From the NCBI GenBank assembly GCA_937901455.1, contig CALDIA010000173.1, positions 1 through 14,742 on the forward strand: a DNA stretch of 14,742 nucleotides. The letters run 5' to 3'. The first letter of the stretch is position 1, and each line of letters begins with the position of its first letter. The position numbers were made by a program, and so were the translations under genes. Source of the stretch: an uncultured Bacteroidales bacterium. GTDB taxonomy: Bacteria > Bacteroidota > Bacteroidia > Bacteroidales > WCHB1-69. The notes under the pieces are model-generated. The model made no database searches and was not told where the DNA came from. It worked only from the letters and a program-made list of their open reading frames with translations. Below, one piece after another: positions 1 to 7,643 of the stretch.

Positions 1-325
1 GTGTGCGGTCCATTACCTTACATCCTAAGATACGGTCGATGTTGCGCTGTTGAGAGGGTGACAGCTCATCGTCAACCACCACCATGTCGATGCTGTGCTC
101 ATGCACATAGTCTGCCACCTCCTGAATCTTTCCAGAACCCATGTAGGTTCGCGGGTCAGGGTAGGGTAGGTTCTGGGTGAAACGCCTCACCTCGCTGCCT
201 CCGGCAGTCTCAACCAAAAAGGCTAATTCATTGAGATACTCGGCGGTCTTGGCCTCACCGATTGACGGCGTGCTCACCGCTAACAACACAGCAGTCTCTG
301 TAATGGGTTCGCTGGATGGATTCAT
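1..325 (-). CDS. hflX: GTPase HflX, N-terminal part (runs off the left edge)
   Basis: This is the first 108 residues of HflX, a ribosome-associated GTPase that splits or rescues stalled 70S ribosomes. Only the N-terminal HflX domain is present; the GTPase domain lies outside the window. The visible family signatures are an opening ETAVLLAVS strand, the segment EYLNELAFLVETAGGSEV, a TQNLPYPDPRTYMGSGK block (HflX proteins usually read NPxTFxGxGK here) and DELSPSQQRNI followed by a strand ending in CKVMDRT. The ATG at 325-323 is the first start after an in-frame TAA at 340-338, which is the glmS stop. The two genes are 12 bases apart, so they are very probably co-transcribed. Identification rests on remembered family motifs. 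Confidence 0.9.
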   Translation of the reverse strand, partial: MNPSSEPITETAVLLAVSTPSIGEAKTAEYLNELAFLVETAGGSEVRRFTQNLPYPDPRTYMGSGKIQEVADYVHEHSIDMVVVDDELSPSQQRNIDRILGCKVMDRT

Positions 326-337
326 GCGTTTATGGAA

Positions 338-2188
338 TTATTCAACTGATACCGACTTGGCAAGATTGCGCGGCTTGTCCACATCGCAACCACGGATTAA
401 GGCTACATGGTAGGCCAGCAACTGCAAAGGTACTGCCGCCACCAGTGGCGTCAACAGCTCTTCGGTGACAGGAATCTCGATGCAAAACTTTGACATTCCC
501 TTGACGGTGGTGTCTCCTTCCGTTACAATGGAGATGACTGTTCCCTTGCGGGCAATCACCTCTTGGATGTTGCTCACCACCTTGTCATAAGTCAACTGCT
601 CGGTAGCGATAGCGATAATGGGCATATGGTCGTCTATTAGGGCGATAGGTCCATGTTTCATTTCAGCGGCGGGATAGCCTTCCGCGTGGATATAGGATAT
701 CTCCTTCAGCTTAAGGGCTCCTTCCAAAGCAACAGGATAGTTAATGCCGCGTCCAAGGAAGATGGCATTCGGGCGCGTGGCCACAAATTGTGCTATCTTT
801 TGAATATGCTCTTCCTGTGTGAAAATGCGCTCTATCTTCTCAGGGATTGATTCCAAGTCGTTGACCAATTGATGGTATTTGGATTTTGAGATAGAACCTT
901 TCTTTTGGGCAAGACTCAGCGCCATCAGCGTCAGTACCGTTACTTGGGCGGTGAAAGCCTTGGTGGAGGCCACGCCAATTTCAGGGCCAGCATGGGTGTA
1001 TGACCCCGCCATTGTCTCCCGTGCTAAAGTGGAACCTACCACGTTGCAAATGCCAATGACCGTGGCGCCATGCCGCTTGGCCAAGTCCACAGCAGCAAGC
1101 GTGTCAGCCGTCTCACCCGACTGAGAAATAGCAATTAACACATCGTCGGAGTAGATGATAGGATTCCTATAACGGAACTCAGAGGCGTATTCTACCTCTA
1201 CGGGAATGCGCACCAGACTCTCTATCAAATACTCAGCCACGAGTCCGGCATGCCAGGAGGTTCCACAAGCGGCTATGATGAAGCGCTTGGCATTCACCAT
1301 CTTATGCTCATATTCTATCAAACCACCTAACGACACAATATCTTTCTGCAGATTGATTCGCCCGCGCATGCTGTCTCTGATAGATTTCGGCTGCTCGTAG
1401 ATTTCCTTCAACATATAGGTCTCAAATCCACCTTTCTCAATCTGCTCCAAGGTCATCTCTAAAAGCTGATAGTTGGGTTTCTTTAGGAGAGCGTGCTCAT
1501 CACGTATATTGCGGATGCGTAAGCCTTTGTCTGGCGAAACCACCGCCACGTCGCCATCGTCTAAATATACTACCTTGTTGGTGTATTCCACAATCGGTGC
1601 CCCGTCAGACCCTACAAAAAAATCGTCATCCCCCACACCAATTAGCAGTGGACTGCCCTTTTTGGCTAATATCAGCTGGTCGGGGTTGTCAACCGATAGA
1701 ATGGCTAACGCATAAGTGCCCTCTACATTGGCTAATGCCAACAATACTGCCTCTTCCAAGCTGACATTGTTCTTCTGCTGCATCTCGTTTATCAGATGTA
1801 CCAACACCTCGGTGTCGGTTTCACTCAAGAACTTGTAACCACGATTCAAGAGCTCTTTCTTCAGGCTGAGGTAGTTCTCAATGATGCCGTTATGGATAAG
1901 GGCAATGCGATGGTCCTCCGAGAGATGCGGGTGTGCGTTTTGCTCATTGGGTTCGCCATGTGTTGCCCAACGGGTGTGTGCAATGCCGGCATGACCGCTT
2001 GTGTCTCTTTGCTCACAATAGTCTTCCAGTTCTGAAACCTTACCTCGCTTTTTATATAAGGTGATTGTATCGGATTGCATTAAAGCCACCCCTGCACTGT
2101 CGTATCCACGATACTCCAAGCGCTCCAAACCTTTCATCAGAATAGGGTAAGCCTCCTTTTTGCCTATATATGCTACAATGCCACACAT
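338..2188 (-). CDS. glmS: Glutamine--fructose-6-phosphate aminotransferase (isomerizing)
   Basis: GlmS makes glucosamine-6-phosphate from fructose-6-phosphate and glutamine, the first committed step towards UDP-GlcNAc, peptidoglycan and LPS; it acts in the cytoplasm. The 616 residues match the usual size of about 610. Residues 2-220 form the class II glutaminase domain: Cys2 after the start Met is the nucleophile (MCGIVAYIG), with the RWATHGEP and HNGIIENY motifs following. Two SIS sugar-isomerase domains follow: AACGTSWHAG near 306, SQSGETADT near 355, STKAFTAQ near 408 and HAEGYPAAEMKHGP near 501. The C-terminus carries the signature DVDKPRNLAKSVSVE. A TANNTTTG promoter box lies just upstream, so the gene can be transcribed separately from the DUF4270 gene 50 bases before it. 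hflX follows after 12 bases. There is no room for a glmS ribozyme and none is seen. Confidence 0.97.
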   Translation of the reverse strand: MCGIVAYIGKKEAYPILMKGLERLEYRGYDSAGVALMQSDTITLYKKRGKVSELEDYCEQRDTSGHAGIAHTRWATHGEPNEQNAHPHLSEDHRIALIHNGIIENYLSLKKELLNRGYKFLSETDTEVLVHLINEMQQKNNVSLEEAVLLALANVEGTYALAILSVDNPDQLILAKKGSPLLIGVGDDDFFVGSDGAPIVEYTNKVVYLDDGDVAVVSPDKGLRIRNIRDEHALLKKPNYQLLEMTLEQIEKGGFETYMLKEIYEQPKSIRDSMRGRINLQKDIVSLGGLIEYEHKMVNAKRFIIAACGTSWHAGLVAEYLIESLVRIPVEVEYASEFRYRNPIIYSDDVLIAISQSGETADTLAAVDLAKRHGATVIGICNVVGSTLARETMAGSYTHAGPEIGVASTKAFTAQVTVLTLMALSLAQKKGSISKSKYHQLVNDLESIPEKIERIFTQEEHIQKIAQFVATRPNAIFLGRGINYPVALEGALKLKEISYIHAEGYPAAEMKHGPIALIDDHMPIIAIATEQLTYDKVVSNIQEVIARKGTVISIVTEGDTTVKGMSKFCIEIPVTEELLTPLVAAVPLQLLAYHVALIRGCDVDKPRNLAKSVSVE

Positions 2189-2211
2189 AATGAGTATTGT
2201 TGAATGTCAAA

Positions 2212-2219
2212 CAAATGTA
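2212..2219 (-). promoter_or_regulatory. Bacteroidetes-type -7 promoter box for glmS
   Basis: The minus strand reads TACATTTG, a perfect match to the TANNTTTG -7 consensus. It lies about 24 bases before the glmS ATG, inside the 50-base gap after the DUF4270 stop, and would give a leader of roughly 17 bases. I do not see a clear TTTG -33 element at the usual spacing, so this is a supported but unproven promoter. Confidence 0.5.
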
Positions 2220-2238
2220 ATGGCGTGCTGCGTTATTC

Positions 2239-3549
2239 CTAATATTTTGTGTAGGAAATCTCTAAACGTAACCGCTGACTGTCATCCAAATTAGTGCCCC
2301 CAAATATCAAACGGTTGGCCCTGACACCAGAGCCGCGCACTACCAAGTTGACAGAATTGGACAACTCTCCATTTCCACTGATCAACTTTTGGACATATTC
2401 CGTTATACGGAAGCGGTACTCGTGATTCTCAACATTATATGTCCCGCCAAAGTAAGAAGTGGAAGTGTAGTAGTCATCGTCAGGAAGATATGTGATGGCC
2501 TCCGTACCCTCCTTGATGCCTTGCAAAGTAAGTATTGTGGGGTGCGTCAGATACGGTTCGTCAGGACTGAGGTCGGTGACGACCAATTCGGCTTTGTTGA
2601 TAACTACGCGGTTACCCAAAGACTGGAAAGCCTCTTTAAGATAGGGGAACGTGATGCGGGTCTTGACGCCGCCAGTGCCTTGAACGTACAACACACTTTC
2701 GCCCACCGATCTGTCACCATGGAGTACTTCTTGTATGAATGCCGGATCGCTCGACTGGTTGTAGTCGTGCAGATATTCATTGAACCGCACACTGCTGTTG
2801 GCGCATACCAGTTTGTATCTAAGCCCGGAGCCATTGTCGTTGTGATAATAAATAGTGATGCCACTTAACGTGCTAGTCATACTGGTCAGAATCATGTACC
2901 CCGTGTTTCCGGTATGTGATACGGCAGTGATGTATAAACCTTTCAATATGGAGGACAGATTGTTATTTAACTCACTTTGATGGTTGAGCAAATATTGCCC
3001 GAAGGCCTGTGATAGCCGAATGCGTACGTGCGGACTATAGATAGCCGTGTCAACCACAACCTCCTGGTTGGGAGATATGGCATAGTCTGTCAGTTGATAG
3101 TTTAAGGGGGTTGGATCGTACGACAGGGAGTTGTTCTGATAATAGTTGAATCGGTTTTTGGGCGCTTCGTTCAGTCGGTGTACCCGAATGCCAACTCGCG
3201 ATGTGGTATCTCCATAATAACTTGCCAGTTGCAATGTGAAGATGCAGGAGTCAATCACGGGGTTCTCGCCAAAGTTTACATTGTTGGCACTCATCGCCAT
3301 CTGGGTGTAGATGGAGGCAACTGAAGGACCAAAGACAGGATCGGAAATATGCCCCACCATGTTGGCAGAAAGGCTCGTCGTGTTGATAGTGTCCTCCAAA
3401 TAAGAATAGGCTGACACCGTAATGGTATCCGTAAAATCGGTCCCCATCTGGTCCATTAGTCCTAATCCGATTGGAGAGTTCTCGTTTGTGCACGAGAAAA
3501 ACAAGGTTAGGATAAGTAACAATAAACCCGTGAAATGAATCTTGTGCAT
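2239..3549 (-). CDS. DUF4270 family lipoprotein
   Basis: This is a 436-residue exported protein of the Bacteroidetes-specific DUF4270 family; its molecular function is unknown. Residues 1-20 form a lipoprotein signal peptide: a hydrophobic stretch (LLLLILTLFF) followed by SC, with Cys20 the likely lipidated residue. The mature part opens with NSPIGLGL, then DTITVSAYS and a segment resembling DPVFG near residue 70, the start typical of DUF4270 proteins. The remainder is beta-rich, with many Ser, Thr and Asn residues, and ends in LRLEISYTKY. Its ATG begins one base after the TAG of the GT5-like gene, so the two are almost certainly translated from one transcript. glmS follows. A surface or periplasmic role in the envelope is an inference from the signal peptide only. 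Confidence 0.85.
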   Translation of the reverse strand: MHKIHFTGLLLLILTLFFSCTNENSPIGLGLMDQMGTDFTDTITVSAYSYLEDTINTTSLSANMVGHISDPVFGPSVASIYTQMAMSANNVNFGENPVIDSCIFTLQLASYYGDTTSRVGIRVHRLNEAPKNRFNYYQNNSLSYDPTPLNYQLTDYAISPNQEVVVDTAIYSPHVRIRLSQAFGQYLLNHQSELNNNLSSILKGLYITAVSHTGNTGYMILTSMTSTLSGITIYYHNDNGSGLRYKLVCANSSVRFNEYLHDYNQSSDPAFIQEVLHGDRSVGESVLYVQGTGGVKTRITFPYLKEAFQSLGNRVVINKAELVVTDLSPDEPYLTHPTILTLQGIKEGTEAITYLPDDDYYTSTSYFGGTYNVENHEYRFRITEYVQKLISGNGELSNSVNLVVRGSGVRANRLIFGGTNLDDSQRLRLEISYTKY

Positions 3550-3550
3550 T

Positions 3551-4375
3551 CTATTGAACTGATTTGAGGTCTTCTTCTATAATCTGATCATAAAACTCAT
3601 CGTACATGTCCACGTAATTGTCGTCCTCAGGATGGAATAACGTGGGCTTCTCCAGTTTTTCCACATATGTGCGCAGACGCTTGCCCGTGTCAGGTGTGAC
3701 ACATACGGCATCCGAAAAGTCAAGGGCTGTCTGCACCAACTGCTCATAACCTGGATTGCGGAAATGCTTCAGGTTGGCGGTCGGAATGTTCGTCTGCTGC
3801 AACTTCTTCTTGAAGGTGGTCGGGAATTTTTCAGAAAATGAATCTGGCATGATGCTATATATCAGTTTGCTGCTCTGAAATAGCGGGTCGTCTTTGTATA
3901 CTGTTTTGACGAACAAAGGCACCAAGGCGGATATCCATCCAATGCAATGGATAATGTCTGGGTCCCAGCCCAACTTGCGCACCGTCTCAATTACTCCTTT
4001 GGCGTAGAAAATCGTACGCGAGTCGTTGTCTGGATAAAAAACATTGTTCTCGTCAAAGTATGTCGTCTTGCGCTTAAAAAAATCTTCACTGTCAATGAAA
4101 TATATTTGCATGCGTACATTCTGCAAAGAGGCCACTTTGATAATCAAAGGATGGTCAGTGTCCTCTATGATGATATTCTGGCCCGACAGGCGTATCACTT
4201 CATGTAACATGTGACGATGGTCGTTCACACAACCGAATTTTGGCATGAAGGTGCGTATCTCATTCTTCCGTTCTTGTATGCCTTGCGGAAGATATCGGCA
4301 GATGTTTGATATGTAACCCTCTGGAAAATACGGAAATATCTCAGGTGTTACATATAGTATCTTTTTCTTCTCCAT
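3551..4375 (-). CDS. GT5 glycogen/starch synthase N-terminal-domain protein, probably non-catalytic
   Basis: The 274 residues resemble only the N-terminal Rossmann domain of GT5 glycogen synthases, which are normally about 480 residues. The start KKILYVTPEIFPYF and the later GWDPDIIHCIGWISALVP align with the GT5 pattern (VSSEVxPFxKTGGL and DIIHxHDWHTALVP). However, the ADP-glucose-binding KTGGL motif is replaced by PEGYI, HDWHT by IGWIS, and the C-terminal GT-B domain with its catalytic Glu is absent. The last 30 residues are acidic. Nothing suggests recent truncation: the stop lies one base before the next gene, and short proteins like this are, as I recall, common next to DUF4270 genes in Bacteroidales. 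It has its own -7 box. A binding, regulatory or scaffold role is inferred; synthase activity is unlikely. Confidence 0.75.
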   Translation of the reverse strand: MEKKKILYVTPEIFPYFPEGYISNICRYLPQGIQERKNEIRTFMPKFGCVNDHRHMLHEVIRLSGQNIIIEDTDHPLIIKVASLQNVRMQIYFIDSEDFFKRKTTYFDENNVFYPDNDSRTIFYAKGVIETVRKLGWDPDIIHCIGWISALVPLFVKTVYKDDPLFQSSKLIYSIMPDSFSEKFPTTFKKKLQQTNIPTANLKHFRNPGYEQLVQTALDFSDAVCVTPDTGKRLRTYVEKLEKPTLFHPEDDNYVDMYDEFYDQIIEEDLKSVQ

Positions 4376-4398
4376 AAGCTGGGGTGTTTTTGCAGGCG

Positions 4399-4406
4399 CA
4401 AAGATA
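4399..4406 (-). promoter_or_regulatory. -7 promoter box for the GT5-like/DUF4270 genes
   Basis: The minus strand reads TATCTTTG, a perfect TANNTTTG match, 24 bases before the ATG at 4375, giving a leader of about 17 bases. No clear TTTG lies 19-21 bases upstream; the region there is a run of A and T shared with the divergent tRNA promoter. Confidence 0.55.
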
Positions 4407-4427
4407 GCATTTTTTTTTTATTTTTTG

Positions 4428-4457
4428 TTTGGTCGAATTAAAAAAAATGTATTTTTG
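4428..4457 (+). promoter_or_regulatory. Promoter of tRNA-Leu
   Basis: TATTTTTG at 4450-4457 is a perfect TANNTTTG -7 box, and TTTG at 4428-4431 matches the -33 box with an 18-base spacer, close to the usual 19-21. Transcription would start a few bases before the tRNA's first base at 4470. It is the only one of the six -7 boxes here with a clear -33 partner. Confidence 0.65.
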
Positions 4458-4469
4458 CCGACCCTTAAA

Positions 4470-4553
4470 GCCCAGGTGGTGGAATTGGTAGACACGCTAC
4501 TTTGAGGGGGTAGTGGGAGGACTCCCGTGCAAGTTCGACTCTTGTCCTGGGCA
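4470..4553 (+). tRNA. tRNA-Leu (anticodon GAG)
   Basis: This is a complete 84-base class II tRNA. The acceptor stem GCCCAGG (4470-4476) pairs with CCTGGGC (4546-4552), and A4553 is the discriminator base expected for leucine. The D arm contains GAATTGGTAGA. The anticodon stem CTACT/GGTAG encloses the loop TTGAGGG, placing anticodon GAG at 4504-4506, which reads CUC and CUU codons. A long variable arm (GGGAG paired with CTCCC) is the hallmark of tRNA-Leu and tRNA-Ser. The T arm has the loop TTCGACT. The 3' CCA is not encoded (the gene is followed by CATGG) and must be added enzymatically. It is the only plus-strand gene, flanked by its own promoter and terminator. Confidence 0.97.
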
Positions 4554-4561
4554 CATGGTAG

Positions 4562-4598
4562 CAAGCTCTTTGTCAATACGATAAAGAGCTTGTTTTTT
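4562..4598 (+). terminator. Intrinsic terminator after tRNA-Leu
   Basis: A perfect 10-base stem, CAAGCTCTTT (4562-4571) with AAAGAGCTTG (4583-4592), has an 11-base loop and is followed directly by six T. It begins nine bases after the tRNA. The downstream bases 4599-4700, between this terminator and the convergent end of uvrC, hold no gene or clear structure that I can see. Confidence 0.9.
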
Positions 4599-4700
4599 AT
4601 TGTGCATTTCCTTTTATGAAGACTTGATTGCCGAAATGGCCGCTACCTGATCAGTTTTACATGCATGGGCTGCTGCTGTCAACTTTTTTCTTTACAATGC

Positions 4701-6488
4701 TTAATCAAGCTTTTCCCCTAAGTAGAGTTTCAGGTCGGCGGCTCTTTTGGGACCAATGATGTCGGCAATTGCCGCTTCCGATGCATCTTTGATTCCCTTG
4801 ACCGACTTGAACTTTTGCAACAATCGTTTCTTCAGGGTGGGGCCGATCCCGGGGGCATCGTCAAGAACTGAATGTATGCTTGTTTTTGAGCGGCGCTTTC
4901 TATGGTGGGTGATGCCGAAGTGGTGCACCTCGTCGCGTACCTGTTGCAGGAGTTTCTGCGCCTCTGACCGCTTGTCAATATAAACGGGTAGGTCGTCACC
5001 GACCTTATAGATGTCCTCCAGTCGCTTGGCAATGCCCACCACCATCAGGCGGTCCTCAATATGCAAGGCTTGTATGGCTCGATAGGCGGCATGTAACTGG
5101 CCTTTTCCACCGTCAATCACTACGAGGTCGGGCAACTCTTTATCCTCTTCCAGTAGTCTGTGGTAGCGGCGAAAAACCACCTCTTCCATACTTGCAAAGT
5201 CATCTGCCCCCACTACGGTCTTAATATTGAAGTGGCGGTATTCCTTCTTGGCCGGTTTGCCGTCAATGAAGCAGATCATGGCTGCTACAGGGGCCTCACC
5301 TTGCGTGTTTGAGTTGTCAAAGCACTCAATGTGCCTCGGCAGCGTCCGCATGTTCAGAGCCTCTTTTAACGACTGCAGCACGCGCTGGCTTCGGCGCTCC
5401 GGATTGACAAGGTCTTGCCGTTTTTTCTTTTCCAACAGGTAGAAGTGCGCATTGCGTTCCGCCAGCTCTACCAGCCTGCGTTTCTCACCACGCTTCGGCA
5501 CCTGCAAGTCCCAATCCGCTGGCATCCAGGTAGGCATGAATGGCACTAACACGGTCGTGCACAACCCACCAACCCGTGAGGATATCTCTAACATGCCATT
5601 CCACAACGTCTCCTCCCGGTCACGCTCAATGTTATTACTGATCTCTATAGTGTGCGCCTGTACAATCGCCCCTCGCATGATACGAAGAAAACTGACATAG
5701 GCACAATCCTCCTCTTCTTCCATTCCAAATACGTCCATATCGGTCAGCAGCGGGTTTACTACCACAGACTTGCCAATGAAGTTTTCTAAGATGGCGATGC
5801 GCTGCTTCAACTCAGCCGCCCTCTCAAACTCCCAAGCCTGCGCGTAGCTCATCATCTCCTCCTTGAGACTATGTATCACCTCTTGCCGCCGACCCTTGAC
5901 GATGTCAATGGCCTGCGCAATGTTGCGTTGGTACTGCTCTCTCGTAATCAGTCCGCAACAGGGTGCCGCACAGCGCTTCAATTGGTACTGCATGCAAGGA
6001 CGGTCGTTCTGCACCAACCGGCGACACGTTCGCAAAGGGAACATCTCATTGATGGTGTCTAATAATACATTCATGGTCTTGACGGAAGAGTAGGGACCGA
6101 ACAGCTGCATTTTGGAGGCGTCTGGCTGCCGTGTGGCAAATATGCGCGGGTATTCTTCCCGGCTGACCGCTATCCAAGGATACGACTTGTCGTCTTTTAG
6201 CATGATGTTATATCGCGGTTTGTACTCCTTAATCATGCTGTTTTCCAATAACAGCGCCTCCCACTCAGTGTCAACCACCGTTGTCTGAATGTCGCGAATT
6301 TTACTGACTAATACACGGACCTTGGCGGAGTCGTGCTCTTTGTTGAAGTACGACGAAACCCGCCGCTTCAGCTTTTTCGCTTTGCCTACATAAATGATGG
6401 TGCCGTGTTCGTCTAAAAAACGGTACACGCCCGGTTTCTCAGGCAATGAACGCAAAATGAGCTGAAGATTCTCCCTTATGGTGCCCAT
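4701..6488 (-). CDS. uvrC: Excinuclease ABC subunit C
   Basis: UvrC makes both incisions around DNA lesions in nucleotide excision repair, acting with UvrA and UvrB. The 595 residues contain, in order: the GIY-YIG nuclease domain (PGVYRF at 19 and IIYVGKAK at 31-38); four cysteines at about 155, 165, 173 and 177 in the spacing of the UvrC iron-sulfur site; a UVR domain that binds UvrB (about 203-238, ERAAELKQRIAILENFI); the RNase H-like domain for the 5' cut, with likely catalytic Asp in FDNSN (391) and VVIDGG (459) and His in GITHHRKRRSK near 528; and a C-terminal helix-hairpin-helix (DDAPGIGPTLKKRLLQKF, about 543-560). Length and motifs are complete. It starts nine bases after the stop of the beta-propeller lipoprotein, so the two are probably in one transcript. 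Confidence 0.97.
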   Translation of the reverse strand: MGTIRENLQLILRSLPEKPGVYRFLDEHGTIIYVGKAKKLKRRVSSYFNKEHDSAKVRVLVSKIRDIQTTVVDTEWEALLLENSMIKEYKPRYNIMLKDDKSYPWIAVSREEYPRIFATRQPDASKMQLFGPYSSVKTMNVLLDTINEMFPLRTCRRLVQNDRPCMQYQLKRCAAPCCGLITREQYQRNIAQAIDIVKGRRQEVIHSLKEEMMSYAQAWEFERAAELKQRIAILENFIGKSVVVNPLLTDMDVFGMEEEEDCAYVSFLRIMRGAIVQAHTIEISNNIERDREETLWNGMLEISSRVGGLCTTVLVPFMPTWMPADWDLQVPKRGEKRRLVELAERNAHFYLLEKKKRQDLVNPERRSQRVLQSLKEALNMRTLPRHIECFDNSNTQGEAPVAAMICFIDGKPAKKEYRHFNIKTVVGADDFASMEEVVFRRYHRLLEEDKELPDLVVIDGGKGQLHAAYRAIQALHIEDRLMVVGIAKRLEDIYKVGDDLPVYIDKRSEAQKLLQQVRDEVHHFGITHHRKRRSKTSIHSVLDDAPGIGPTLKKRLLQKFKSVKGIKDASEAAIADIIGPKRAADLKLYLGEKLD

Positions 6489-6497
6489 GCCGTCAGT

Positions 6498-7568
6498 TTA
6501 TTTTTCCACTGCAGGGGTACAAAAAAGTAAATGTCCTGGATTGATCCCAACCGTGTAGCTCTCTTTCAGTACACCATGCTGGTCGAACTGGAACACTTTG
6601 CCACTTACGGTGAAGTTGAAGGCATCACTAATATAGACATCGCCGTTAAGCGGATTCACGCAGATACCATACGGGGTCTCTATTTTTGTTCCATCAGTGA
6701 TGAAGTTTTCCGTGAGGATCTGGTCGCTCTCAAGGTCCATAGTCCTGATCCAGGAGGCATGGCTGCCGAAGTCATAGTGATACATGTAGCCTGTTTGTCC
6801 GTAGACGTAGAATCCCAGAACCTCCCAATCGTATGTCTTTACCAGTTCATCGGTCAAGGCGTCAATCTTATGCAGATTGTAGGGTACAGCTCCATAATCA
6901 CCCCTGCTGACCACATAGACGTAGCGGTCGCGGTACGCTTGCACAAGGCCTGGGTTGATGCCAACCTCTATTTCTTTGAGTAGAGTGAAAGTTGCAAGGT
7001 CAATCACACTGACGGTGTGACCGTAGTCGGGGAAGTTCAGCCCGCCCGAGTTGGCTACATATAGCTTACCCTTACAGACACAGATACCCTCAGGGTTTAG
7101 GCCGGAGTGTAATGTAGCTTCCACTTCCAGTTTGTTAGTGTCGATGCGGACTACATCGCCGTCAAAGCAAGACACATAGGCTTTGCCATTGTGAAATGCC
7201 ACATAACGTGGTTGTTTGCCAGGAAGCGATATGCCCTTGACGGAAGTGCCATCCAAGTTCATCACTTCTACACGGTGGGAATTGTTTACCACACAGTAGA
7301 GCTTGAGCCCATAGCGTTGCAAGTCGTTGCCTGTGTCGCCAAGCCCCCGACCGTTCTGCTCCAAAAACAAGTCCTTGGTCACATGACCGTCTTCAATGTA
7401 TGAAATGGTACTGTTGTTCATCTGATACACCCCTTCGTTTAATACGAACAGGCCGGTTTCAAAATGATTGTCTTCTGGAGTCACAATAGGTTCTGGGCCA
7501 CAGGAAGATGACAGACCCGACAGGGCGGCAAGGAGTAAGACGAAGCCGCGGATGATTCTTCTATTCAT
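6498..7568 (-). CDS. YncE/DUF5074-like beta-propeller lipoprotein
   Basis: This is an exported 356-residue protein of unknown role. I place the start at the ATG at 7568-7566: it gives a proper signal peptide (MNRRIIRG, a hydrophobic stretch, then SSSC with Cys23 likely lipidated) and sits 21 bases after a -7 promoter box. A longer reading from 7661 would start upstream of the terminator and add a non-signal-like N-terminus. The body shows repeated beta-propeller blades: motifs such as GKAYVSCFDGDVVRIDT, GKLYVANSGG, HTVSVIDLATFTLLKEIEVG, RYVYVVSRG and GDVYISDAF. This is typical of the YncE/DUF5074 propellers of Bacteroidetes. Some relatives are surface vitamin B12 binders (BtuG), but no TonB receptor or riboswitch is present to support that. 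uvrC follows after nine bases. Confidence 0.8.
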   Translation of the reverse strand: MNRRIIRGFVLLLAALSGLSSSCGPEPIVTPEDNHFETGLFVLNEGVYQMNNSTISYIEDGHVTKDLFLEQNGRGLGDTGNDLQRYGLKLYCVVNNSHRVEVMNLDGTSVKGISLPGKQPRYVAFHNGKAYVSCFDGDVVRIDTNKLEVEATLHSGLNPEGICVCKGKLYVANSGGLNFPDYGHTVSVIDLATFTLLKEIEVGINPGLVQAYRDRYVYVVSRGDYGAVPYNLHKIDALTDELVKTYDWEVLGFYVYGQTGYMYHYDFGSHASWIRTMDLESDQILTENFITDGTKIETPYGICVNPLNGDVYISDAFNFTVSGKVFQFDQHGVLKESYTVGINPGHLLFCTPAVEK

Positions 7569-7588
7569 AGTATCAATTTTAATGGTTG

Positions 7589-7596
7589 CAAAAATA
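7589..7596 (-). promoter_or_regulatory. -7 promoter box for the propeller lipoprotein/uvrC
   Basis: The minus strand reads TATTTTTG, a perfect TANNTTTG match, 21 bases before the chosen ATG at 7568. The -33 position falls on the T-run of the terminator at 7614-7619 (TTTTTTC), a partial match. It supports the shorter start of the lipoprotein. Confidence 0.55.
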
Positions 7597-7613
7597 CGCT
7601 TTTTTTCCCAACG

Positions 7614-7643
7614 AAAAAAGGCCTCCCGGGGAGGGAGACCTTT
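7614..7643 (-). terminator. Intrinsic terminator after the DUF4295 gene
   Basis: On the minus strand AAAGGTCTCCC pairs with GGGAGGCCTTT (11 pairs, one G-U) around a TCCCC loop, and the T-run extends to 7614. It lies 22 bases after the DUF4295 stop and closes the rpmG operon. The next promoter begins immediately after it. Confidence 0.9.

Noticed and set aside
2189..2238. glmS ribozyme upstream of glmS
   Set aside because: The gap is only 50 bases and lacks the conserved ribozyme core; the element is known from other phyla, mainly Firmicutes.
2389..2868. 159-residue plus-strand open frame opposite the DUF4270 gene
   Set aside because: No family resemblance and fully inside a well-supported minus-strand gene; a shadow frame.
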